Assembly: GCA_016875595.1 (NCBI GenBank)
Contig: VGPI01000001.1
Coordinates: 1-29,950 of the forward strand
DNA: 29,950 nt
From: Candidatus Cloacimonadota bacterium
Lineage (GTDB): Bacteria > Cloacimonadota > Cloacimonadia > Cloacimonadales > Cloacimonadaceae
Direction: 5' to 3'
The position numbers and the translations under genes were made by a program. The notes beneath the pieces are model-generated. The model was given only the letters and a program-made list of their open reading frames with translations. It searched no databases and was not told the origin of the DNA. Of the stretch, positions 9,234 through 15,938 are shown piece after piece. Position 1 is the first letter of the stretch; the number at the start of each line of letters is the position of its first letter.

Positions 9234-9989
9234 TTATTGCTTATCCAGATTATTCTTCAGTAGTTGCGCCTCCGGCACATCCCGCAACGGCTTGGCGGGA
9301 CTGCCAACAACTATTTGAGCAGCGGGAACGTCACGCGTCACCACTGCTCCGGCAGCCACGGTGCCATCTTCCTCGATAGTTTTACCGGGAAGGATGGTAG
9401 CATGAACGCCGATCCTGCCACCACTTTTTATGGTTATACCTTTGAAGTGATTAAATCGTTCTTTGTCCCGTGCCATATAGTTATCATTGCTGGTGGCAAC
9501 GCACGGTGCCACAAAGCAATAGTCCTCCACAGTGGAATAGGCCGTGATATAACAATTGGTTTCAAACTTATTCCGTGAGCCGATACTCACAAAGTTCTCG
9601 ATGGTCACGTTCCTGCCGATGATATTGAGATCACCGATGTTCACATCTTCCCGGATGGTAGCCAGATCGGCGATCAGATTGCGTTCTCCGATTATTGCTT
9701 GCGCATAGATAACGACGTTGGTACCGATCTGGCAGGCGTCTCCAATCACCGTTGGCTTCAATTCTGCCGGCGGTTTGAAGATACTGCGCGGTGAGGACAA
9801 GGGCTTTTTTCCGATGATGGTGTTATCATCGATGCGCGTATAGGTCCCGATCCTGCTGTTTTCATAGATAATAACGTTGTTGGCGATGCTGACGTAGTCA
9901 CCGATTTCCACGCCGTCCATAATAACGACATTGAAGCCCAGCTTGACTTCCGTGCCGATCTTGACGCTTGGAGCGATATGCTGATTCAT
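9234..9989 (-). CDS. Left-handed beta-helix (hexapeptide-repeat) acyltransferase
   Basis: A 251-residue protein built almost wholly of hexapeptide repeats ([LIV]GxxxxI-type turns such as IGTEVKLGFNVVIMDGVEIGDYVSI). It ends in the classic cap GGRIGVHATILPGKTIEEDG, then GAVVTRDVPAAQIVVGSPAKPLR. This architecture is that of the WbpD/WlbB/WxcM-like sugar N-acetyltransferases and related trimeric transferases that use acetyl-CoA or acyl-CoA. The start at 9989 has GGGAGGA just upstream. A longer frame extending to 10259 overlaps the divergent recombinase gene and is rejected. The pairing with a polyprenyl-phosphate GT2 suggests a surface-polysaccharide or lipid-linked sugar role. Confidence 0.88.
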   Translation of the reverse strand: MNQHIAPSVKIGTEVKLGFNVVIMDGVEIGDYVSIANNVIIYENSRIGTYTRIDDNTIIGKKPLSSPRSIFKPPAELKPTVIGDACQIGTNVVIYAQAIIGERNLIADLATIREDVNIGDLNIIGRNVTIENFVSIGSRNKFETNCYITAYSTVEDYCFVAPCVATSNDNYMARDKERFNHFKGITIKSGGRIGVHATILPGKTIEEDGTVAAGAVVTRDVPAAQIVVGSPAKPLRDVPEAQLLKNNLDKQ

Positions 9990-10064
9990 CAATTCCTCCC
10001 TGATAACGCCATTTTTTTCGTGACAATAAATCCTGCAAGCAAAATCTGTGTCCTGGTGACCCCA

Positions 10065-10973
10065 ATGAATATGCAGGAATTGATAGAAAAACACGCGCAG
10101 GCATTGCGCCTGGAGGGCAAGTCCAACCAGACGATCGACGGCTACCGGCTCGATCTGGAGCAGTGTTATACCTTCCTGACCAAGTATTGGGAAGATGGTA
10201 TGGTCAAAGTGGATGAGATCATTCCCTTCCAGATCCGGGACTGGCTGAGGCAGTTGCATGACAAGCCCGATTGCAACCGGTCACTTGCCCGTAAATTGGC
10301 ATCGTTGAAATCCTTCTTCCAGTATTGTAAACGGCAGGGGATCATCCAGGACAATCCTATAGACAAGATGCAACGTCCCAAATTTGAACAGAAACTGCCA
10401 CATTTCTTTACTGAGGAAGAGATCGAGGTGCTGCTCCGTATCCCTGATCCAGCCGACAAATATGGCATTCGCAATCGAGCGATCCTGGAATTGATCTATT
10501 CATCCGGACTCCGGATCGGAGAAGTGGGGGCATTGCGGCTCGGAGACATCGACCCCAAAAGGCAATTGGTCAAGGTCACCGGCAAAGGCAACAAGGAACG
10601 GATCATTCCGGTCGGATCAAACGCTCTCCAAGCCATTCGTGAATATCTGGACATCCGCAGCGAATTTGCTCCCGCCGACAATGAAAAGCACCTCTTTATC
10701 ACCCGCACCGGTCAGCCATTTGACAATAAACAGATCAACGTCATCCTCCAGCGTTACATCAGGTTGGTGGCACAGCAAAAAGGATATTCGCCACATACGC
10801 TCAGGCATAGTTTTGCCACCCACCTGTTACAACGCGGCGCAGACCTGAGAGCCATTCAGGAAATGCTGGGGCACGCCTCCCTCAGTACCACCGAGACCTA
10901 TACCCACGTTACCCTTGAAGACATTAAAGACGCTTACAAAAAAGGACATCCCAGATCGAAACAGGATAAGTAA
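10065..10973 (+). CDS. Tyrosine recombinase, XerC/XerD type
   Basis: A 302-residue tyrosine recombinase with the length and layout of XerC/XerD, which resolve chromosome dimers at dif. The N-terminal SAM-like core-binding domain covers about residues 1-105. In the catalytic domain the full set is present: Arg150 (SSGLRIGE), Lys174 (KGNKERI), His244 and Arg247 (SPHTLRHSF), His270 (LGHASLSTT) and the nucleophile Tyr279 (TYTHV). The start at ATG 10065 is chosen by alignment with family N-termini. A second ATG lies six bases on, and the upstream in-frame extension to 9978 would invade the divergent gene's leader. No attachment site or integron-like array is seen beside it, so a housekeeping Xer role is most likely. 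XerC versus XerD cannot be decided here. Confidence 0.93.
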   Translation: MNMQELIEKHAQALRLEGKSNQTIDGYRLDLEQCYTFLTKYWEDGMVKVDEIIPFQIRDWLRQLHDKPDCNRSLARKLASLKSFFQYCKRQGIIQDNPIDKMQRPKFEQKLPHFFTEEEIEVLLRIPDPADKYGIRNRAILELIYSSGLRIGEVGALRLGDIDPKRQLVKVTGKGNKERIIPVGSNALQAIREYLDIRSEFAPADNEKHLFITRTGQPFDNKQINVILQRYIRLVAQQKGYSPHTLRHSFATHLLQRGADLRAIQEMLGHASLSTTETYTHVTLEDIKDAYKKGHPRSKQDK

Positions 10974-11156
10974 GAAAAAACCAAGTTTCTTCTGGACTAT
11001 ATTCAGACACTGAAAACAATAAAGCCGTTCTTAGGACTTCGAATAGAGTGTGAGAAACCAAGCCGTGGAATTGCCATGAGCCGGACAGAGTGTCAAAATG
11101 TCCGTTAAGCTATCTTTGGTGTACCTCAGTAATCAAGTAAAAAGGAGATTCTTGCT

Positions 11157-11660
11157 ATGATACACTCTTTCAAAACAATGGGACTGATCCTCATGTTGCT
11201 CTTTGTCATCGTTCAGAGCCCAGCCCAACTGGGGTCAAAGACGGAGATTGCAGATCAGCGCGTGGAAAAGGTACTCAAACAATCGGGATGGAAATACTCG
11301 ATCGATGACGATGGCGATTTTGAGCTACTTTTTGATACGGAAAACGGTAGAGATCAACTCGTCTGGATCAGATCACATACTGAAGATCTGTCACACCTGG
11401 AGATTAGGGAGATCTGGTCATTTGCCTACACATCCAAGAGACCTTTTAGCGCTGATATCGCCAACCGCCTTTTGGAGCACAACAGTCAGATGAAGCTGGG
11501 CTTCTGGCAGGTGAAGAAATTTGGGGACAAATATACCGCTGTTTACACTGCTCAGATTGCGGCTGAATCCGATCTGACAACCCTGCGTACCGTGGTCAAT
11601 GCGGTCGTGAAAACCGCCGACCAGATGGAGCTTGAGCTTACCGATAGCGACGAATTCTAA
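11157..11660 (+). CDS. Small exported protein, possibly YbjN-like
   Basis: A 167-residue protein with an N-terminal signal peptide (hydrophobic segment at about residues 8-22, cleavage near SPAQ). The mature part reads like the YbjN/type III-chaperone-like alpha-beta fold: a helix VEKVLKQSGWKYSIDDDGDFELLF, strands around QLVWIRSHTEDLSHLEIREI, then a helix ending in NRLLEHNSQMKLGFWQV and a long C-terminal helix. The resemblance to YbjN is a fold-level impression, not a firm assignment. AAAAAGGAGA precedes the ATG. It stands alone, with gaps of about 180 nt on both sides, so it is likely transcribed separately from its neighbours. Confidence 0.7.
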   Translation: MIHSFKTMGLILMLLFVIVQSPAQLGSKTEIADQRVEKVLKQSGWKYSIDDDGDFELLFDTENGRDQLVWIRSHTEDLSHLEIREIWSFAYTSKRPFSADIANRLLEHNSQMKLGFWQVKKFGDKYTAVYTAQIAAESDLTTLRTVVNAVVKTADQMELELTDSDEF

Positions 11661-11768
11661 CCCCTGAAACACTGCTATAAATCCGCAAGCGTTGCCAAGC
11701 CACATAAGCAGTCTGATCCGATAGGGGCTTTGTCGTCTGGTGTTCAGGGCAGGATCGGAAGATTCTGC

Positions 11769-11798
11769 TTGACACATAACTAAGCTGAGTTTTACAGT
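11769..11798 (+). promoter_or_regulatory. Candidate promoter for the YGPP protein gene
   Basis: A perfect TTGACA -35 occurs at 11769-11774, about 70 nt before the gene at 11845. The best element at standard spacing (TTTACA or TTACAG near 11791) is a weak -10. The position fits a gene preceded by a 184-nt non-coding gap. Confidence 0.25.
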
Positions 11799-11844
11799 GC
11801 CCAGGCAAGGTACGAGATACTCACCCTAAGACAAGGAGTTTGAT

Positions 11845-12171
11845 ATGATAACAGCGGGATTGATCGCATTGTTACTGGTGTTGACATCTTTGGCGTTGAA
11901 TTACAAAAGCACCGGGCGTAGCACCTCTTTTCGTATCCTGAGATTAAGTGCCGGTCTGTATTTCACTCTACTGATCTCCATGCTCTTAAACGGATGCCAG
12001 ATTTTTGGCGGCAAATCGAGATCTGATGTCGTGTATGGTCCTCCCGAGTATTTTAACGGAGAGAAGACGGTGGAAAAGCCAGACACACTCAGCAAAAAGG
12101 CAGTGAAAGAAGAACCGGTGGGACCGATCGATCCGGTCATCTGCTATGGCCCTCCCTCGAGTTTTGAATAG
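11845..12171 (+). CDS. Small lipoprotein-like protein with paired YGPP motifs (candidate radical SAM substrate)
   Basis: A 108-residue protein with ACAAGGAG upstream of its ATG. Residues 3-18 form a first hydrophobic segment. Residues 35-49 form a second that ends in the lipobox-like LNGC with Cys50. The remaining 58 residues are polar and probably unstructured, framed by two matching motifs: VVYGPPEYF soon after the cysteine and ICYGPPSSF at the extreme C-terminus. The radical SAM gene follows within about 10 nt. Small lipoproteins with a (M/V)YGxP motif after the lipobox, encoded beside a radical SAM/SPASM gene, are the hallmark of the 'rSAM/lipoprotein' system of Bacteroidetes. I infer membership from these features. 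The extra N-terminal membrane segment is unusual. Confidence 0.75.
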   Translation: MITAGLIALLLVLTSLALNYKSTGRSTSFRILRLSAGLYFTLLISMLLNGCQIFGGKSRSDVVYGPPEYFNGEKTVEKPDTLSKKAVKEEPVGPIDPVICYGPPSSFE

Positions 12172-12179
12172 GAGTCGCC

Positions 12180-13249
12180 ATCTCTCTGTTTGATCTGAAA
12201 TATACCCGCTCCCGACTGCAACTCAGCGCATTTTACCGGCAGTTTCAACTGCGCTTTCTCCAGACCGGCAGATATCCCCCCCAACCTATGTCCTGTGGGA
12301 CTGCACTCGCCGCTGTAACCTGAACTGTGAGCATTGCGGCGCTGCCAAAGAAAGATATGACCGGGAAATGGGCACCGATAAAGTGGTGAGTTTGATCAGT
12401 GAATTGGCTGTCCTGGGAGTAAGAACCTTTGCCGTGACCGGAGGGGAGCCCTTATTGAGAGAGGATCTGGCGCTGGTTTTACACCATGCCCGATCAGTAG
12501 GGATCAATACCGGCATCGCCACCAACGGGTTTTTGTTGGATGGATCGATGGCGCTTGCTCTGGCACAAGCCGGAGTATCTTCCGTCCAGATCAGCATTGA
12601 TGGCGACCGTGACCCGCATAACCGGATCAGACATAATGAATTAAGCTATGACCGGGCGGTCTCCGCCGCCAGAAATTGTCGGGAAGCCGGCATCGCCTTG
12701 ATCACGGTCGCCACGGTGGTCACCAAATCCAATATCGAAACACTGCCAACTCTTTTGAACACTTTACTTTCCGAAGGCATCAGGTATTGGAAGCTGATCC
12801 CTCTGATGCCGATTGGCAGAGCCGATAAGAGCGAACTCCAGATCGAACCAGCCACCCTGATCGCATTCCTGGAGTTTGTCCGGCAAGCCAGGCGCAGGAT
12901 CCGCATCCAGATCGGTGAAAACCTGCCCTATCTGGGTAAATATGACTCCCAAACAAGGAACCTTGTCACCTACTGTCCGGTAGGGATAACTGCCTGCTGT
13001 CTGGGAGTGGACGGCAAGATCCGGGGTTGTCCTGAGATGCCTGATTCCGCCGAGTTTTATGAGGGCAGTGTACTGGAGACCAACTTTGATACGATCTGGC
13101 AAAGGGGCTTCGTCAGATACCGTGAGGATCATCTCCGCCATCAGGATCACGACTGCGCCAAATGCTCTTGGTGGAACAGGTGCCGGGGTGGCTGCTGGGT
13201 GATGCGGACCGGGGAATGGCATTGCATTAAAAACTGGTTAATTTACTAA
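12180..13249 (+). pseudogene. Radical SAM/SPASM gene with a frameshift in a C7 tract and no standard start codon
   Basis: Two frames together give one radical SAM protein. The first part (from about 12180) encodes a basic helix including SRLQLSAFYRQFQLRFLQTG, then RYPP. At the seven-C run 12276-12282 the frame must shift to continue as PTYVLWDCTRRCNLNCEHCG, which holds the CxxxCxxC cluster motif. Eight or five C residues would restore one frame. The second part then runs intact to TAA at 13249 with GGEPLLRED, QISIDGDRD and a cysteine-rich SPASM-like end (GCPEMPDS, CAKCSWWNRCRGGCWVMR). AGGAG at 12170-12174 is ideally placed before ATC at 12180, but no ATG, GTG or TTG exists in that frame. The CTRRCNLNCEHCG block resembles the enzyme of the rSAM/lipoprotein system. 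It could be a decayed gene, a slippage-switched gene or a sequence error. Confidence 0.8.
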
Positions 13250-13272
13250 TACCGATGTTTGGAGCGAAACTT

Positions 13273-13287
13273 GTTACATCATGTAAC
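13273..13287. promoter_or_regulatory. Perfect 7-1-7 palindrome, candidate operator
   Basis: GTTACAT (13273-13279), one C, and ATGTAAC (13281-13287) form a perfect inverted repeat 36 nt upstream of the secreted-protein start at 13323. Size and position suit a dimeric regulator site. It does not match the CRP or FNR consensus closely, so the regulator is unknown. Confidence 0.45.
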
Positions 13288-13322
13288 TACGTCAAAATCA
13301 ACACATATAATGAGGTGAAACC

Positions 13323-15200
13323 ATGAAAACGATCAAAATGATCATGAATATCACGATTTTTCTGGGAGTGCTGCTATCGTTTGGCGTCCTGACGGCTGAG
13401 CCGGTTAGAGATATCTATGTGACCGAGGATTTCAGCTCTACCACTTTTCCGCCACCCGGATGGACGATCAGTGCCCAAAACGGAAACTGGAGCAGATACA
13501 TCGGCAATAACGCCGGTGGCACATCTCCCGAAGCGCGCTTGACCTGGCAGCCGCAGTTTAACGGTCAATCCCAATTGATCTCTCCGCCACTCAATACTCT
13601 CGGACAGAATTCGGTTTTCCTCGAGTTCCGGCACTTCGTGGATCATTATACTACACCTTACACTGTGGGAGTGGCTACGCGTTCCAATAACGGCGCCTGG
13701 ACGACGGTCTGGTCGGTCAATCCCACCGGCAATATCGGTCCCCAACTGAGAACAATCGAGATCAATAACGCCGACATACAGTCCAATACCTTCCAATTTG
13801 CCTTCTTTTTCAGCGGGAATTCCTACAATATCGATGACTGGTACATTGATAATATCAAGCTCTACACCCCCTTCGAGTTTGATCTGGCTGTGGTTGGTGT
13901 CCCTGGAGCAGCACAACTGGTTCCCGGGGATGGTTTTTTCCCCACCTGTGTGATCAAGAATGTCGGGATCAATACGCTTACCGCCGCGGTCACGCTTTCC
14001 ACCTATCTTTGGGATGTATTGCTCACTAATGAGGAATATCCCGTCCCAATTGTAATGGCAGCCGGTCAGGAAGAGACATTCGTCTTTGCCGATCAGTACC
14101 TCGATGAACCGGACGAGATGTATCGCTTTAGCTTCTCAGTGACCTCACTGGAGGATGTGGAGGACGGCGACCCGACAAACAACACCATGGACAAATGGGT
14201 CAATACTTACACCACTCCCCGCCAGAATGTCCTGCTGGAGATCGGTACCGGCGGCTGGTGTCCATATTGTCCCGGTGCCGCCATGGGTGCGGATGATCTG
14301 GTAGCGATGGGATACAATGTGGCAGTGATCGAAAACCACAACGGCGATCCTTATGCCAATGACTATTCCAATTTCCGCAATACCTATTATGGCATCAGCG
14401 GATATCCCACTGCGATCTTTGACGGTGTCCTGAGATATGTGGGCGGCAGTAATACCCAGAGCATGTACAACAATTATCTGCCCCTCTTCCAACAGCGCAA
14501 TGCCATCAAAACACCGCTGTGGTTGGATATCTACGGCTATGTTTCCCGCGACACCTATACGATCGAGGTCTGGACGCAAAAACGCTCAAATCTGATCAAC
14601 GAAAACACCGTTCTCCATTTTTCCCTCACCGAATCTGAGATCCAATACAACTGGCAGGGACAGACGCATTTCAACTTTGTCAATCACATCATGCTTCCCG
14701 GCGTGGAAGGGACGCCAATGGACCTGTTCAACACTCCCGTGATGGATGTCCTGGTGACCGAACTCGTCCTGCCGATCCAAGCCCTATGGGTGCCCGAACA
14801 CTGCGAACTGGTCGCCTTTATCCAGGATATCGAGACCAAAGAGATCCTCCAGGCAACCAATGTAGCGCTCAATGATCTGGCTGAACCACCCGTTTCCATC
14901 CATGAAGATACCCACAGCCCGGCGATCAATAAACTCTCCGGCAATTTCCCCAATCCCTTCAACCCATCCACCACGATCTGCTTTGCCACCGACGGCAAGA
15001 ATCCAGTGGAGATCGTCATTTACGACCTGAAGGGACGTCAGGTGCGCAGCTTGAAACTGGATACCAGATCAGCCGGTGAACACACCCTCGTCTTTGACGG
15101 ACTGGACGACCAGGGCAACCTTCTGGCAAGCGGGATCTATTTCTACCGCATGAAATCCGGCGCCTATTCCAATACCAAAAAGATGATCCTGATGAAGTAG
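13323..15200 (+). CDS. Large secreted Omp28-like protein with type IX-style C-terminal sorting domain
   Basis: A 625-residue exported protein. A signal peptide spans residues 1-25 (cleavage near LTA-EP). Residues 30-185 resemble a choice-of-anchor J/cleaved-adhesin beta-sandwich (EDFSSTTFPPPGWTI, then a long SPPLNTLGQNSVFLEFRHF block). Residues 187-295 look like a CARDB-type Ig domain (DLAVVGVPG...NNTMDKW). Residues 300-515 resemble Omp28-related outer membrane proteins, with a thioredoxin-like CPYC at 313-316 (VLLEIGTGGWCPYC). The last 90 residues are an FlgD-like/type IX sorting domain: LSGNFPNPFNPSTTI, VEIVIYDLKGRQV and a final NTKKMILMK. The Shine-Dalgarno is GAGGTGAAA. A strong intrinsic terminator follows. 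The CPYC pair could give redox or disulfide activity at the cell surface, but that is inference. Confidence 0.85.
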   Translation: MKTIKMIMNITIFLGVLLSFGVLTAEPVRDIYVTEDFSSTTFPPPGWTISAQNGNWSRYIGNNAGGTSPEARLTWQPQFNGQSQLISPPLNTLGQNSVFLEFRHFVDHYTTPYTVGVATRSNNGAWTTVWSVNPTGNIGPQLRTIEINNADIQSNTFQFAFFFSGNSYNIDDWYIDNIKLYTPFEFDLAVVGVPGAAQLVPGDGFFPTCVIKNVGINTLTAAVTLSTYLWDVLLTNEEYPVPIVMAAGQEETFVFADQYLDEPDEMYRFSFSVTSLEDVEDGDPTNNTMDKWVNTYTTPRQNVLLEIGTGGWCPYCPGAAMGADDLVAMGYNVAVIENHNGDPYANDYSNFRNTYYGISGYPTAIFDGVLRYVGGSNTQSMYNNYLPLFQQRNAIKTPLWLDIYGYVSRDTYTIEVWTQKRSNLINENTVLHFSLTESEIQYNWQGQTHFNFVNHIMLPGVEGTPMDLFNTPVMDVLVTELVLPIQALWVPEHCELVAFIQDIETKEILQATNVALNDLAEPPVSIHEDTHSPAINKLSGNFPNPFNPSTTICFATDGKNPVEIVIYDLKGRQVRSLKLDTRSAGEHTLVFDGLDDQGNLLASGIYFYRMKSGAYSNTKKMILMK

Positions 15201-15262
15201 ACTTACCTCATTATCTGCCGTTCATCAGCCGCAATTGACAGACGGCATTGCTGCATTCCGTT

Positions 15263-15297
15263 ACAAGGCATGGTCACGGCTATCATGCCTTGTTTTT
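15263..15297 (+). terminator. Rho-independent terminator after the secreted-protein gene
   Basis: ACAAGGCATG (15263-15272) pairs perfectly with CATGCCTTGT (15284-15293) over 10 bp, with an 11-nt loop. The stem runs into a T tract (15293-15297). It begins 62 nt after the stop codon. Confidence 0.85.
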
Positions 15298-15351
15298 CCG
15301 GGGTCAGATCAGCCCAATTTCCCAAGCCCTTTCCTGGGTCCTTCTTCCATG

Positions 15352-15431
15352 CCCCTCTTTATCAAGTGATGATCAAGCGTTAATCAAGCGTTAATAATTA
15401 ACGCTTGATTAAGAGGGGATAATGACTTGAT
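15352..15431. repeat. Phased ATCAAG/CTTGAT array with a 16-1-16 palindrome
   Basis: ATCAAG occurs at 15361, 15372 and 15383 (11-bp period) and its complement CTTGAT at 15404 and 15426 (21 and 22 bp further on). Within this, TTAATCAAGCGTTAAT (15380-15395) and ATTAACGCTTGATTAA (15397-15412) form a perfect palindrome with a single-base centre. The flanks CCCCTCTTTATCAAG (15352-15366) and CTTGATTAAGAGGGG (15404-15418) are inverted repeats with one mismatch. The second flank recurs at 23525-23539. It may be a multi-site operator or a small mobile or structural element. Confidence 0.6.
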
Positions 15432-15666
15432 TAAGGCCGGCACACTGGAGGGAGAGAAACGTCCCGGAGATTGATCTACCTGGATGAGAATCTCGGTTAC
15501 AGAGATAATGGGTCAAGTTGGCAGTCCTGACAACTGCTTGAATCGGGTGGTTAACTATCAGGAATTACAGTTAGTTGAGCTCAGTTGCAAGAAAAGGATT
15601 GACAAGGATGAGTCGATTGTAACTGATGGAAAATGAGAGATGTGATCCATAAAAGTGGAGGATAAT

Positions 15667-15936
15667 ATGGCAATTTTGGTGCGCCAGTTGAGTGCTCCGG
15701 AGATCGGTGATTATCAAGTTAAGTCGTGGCCGGTCTGGGTGAAGGAGATATCCGAATTTGACTGGTATTATGATTCGACCGAGGACTGTCTGATGCTGGA
15801 AGGGGAGGTGGAGGTCAGTACACCGGACGGCAAGGTGACTCGAATTGTGGCAGGCGATTATGTGACTTTTCCGCAGGGTTTGTCCTGCCGGTGGAAAGTG
15901 ATTAAACCAGTTCGTAAACACTACCGGTTCCGCTGA
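15667..15936 (+). CDS. Small single-domain cupin protein
   Basis: An 89-residue cupin, DUF861/EutQ-like. The core reads EFDWYYDSTEDCLMLEGEVEV, then IVAGDYVTFPQGLSCRWKV, matching the two cupin motifs of that subgroup. The usual metal-binding histidines are largely missing, as in other DUF861 proteins. The start at ATG 15667 is preferred because GGAGG lies directly upstream and overlaps the alternative GTG at 15655. The downstream DUF512 gene begins two bases after the stop, so the pair is an operon. The ligand is unknown. Confidence 0.82.
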   Translation: MAILVRQLSAPEIGDYQVKSWPVWVKEISEFDWYYDSTEDCLMLEGEVEVSTPDGKVTRIVAGDYVTFPQGLSCRWKVIKPVRKHYRFR

Positions 15937-15938
15937 TC

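Larger units (their letters stand above)
15201..15666. other. 466-nt intergenic region rich in inverted repeats
   Basis: No gene is seen here. The region holds the terminator of the secreted-protein gene (15263-15297), a hexamer array with a perfect palindrome (15352-15431), and about 230 nt of unassigned sequence before the cupin gene. The last part contains an imperfect inverted repeat (CAAGTTG...CAACTGCTTG near 15515-15541). The promoter of the cupin/DUF512 pair should lie here but is not obvious. Confidence 0.6.

Noticed and set aside
9990..10259. N-terminal extension of the hexapeptide transferase frame
   Set aside because: It would overlap the divergent recombinase gene. A strong GGGAGGA site marks the start at 9989 and hexapeptide repeats begin directly after it.
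10065..10973. Integrase of a mobile element or integron
   Set aside because: Length, domain layout and catalytic residues are those of housekeeping XerC/D, and no cassette array, tRNA target or direct-repeat boundaries are seen nearby.
13306..13311. Perfect TATAAT upstream of the secreted-protein gene
   Set aside because: It ends 11 bases before the ATG, so transcription would begin after the Shine-Dalgarno sequence. No -35 element is at proper spacing.
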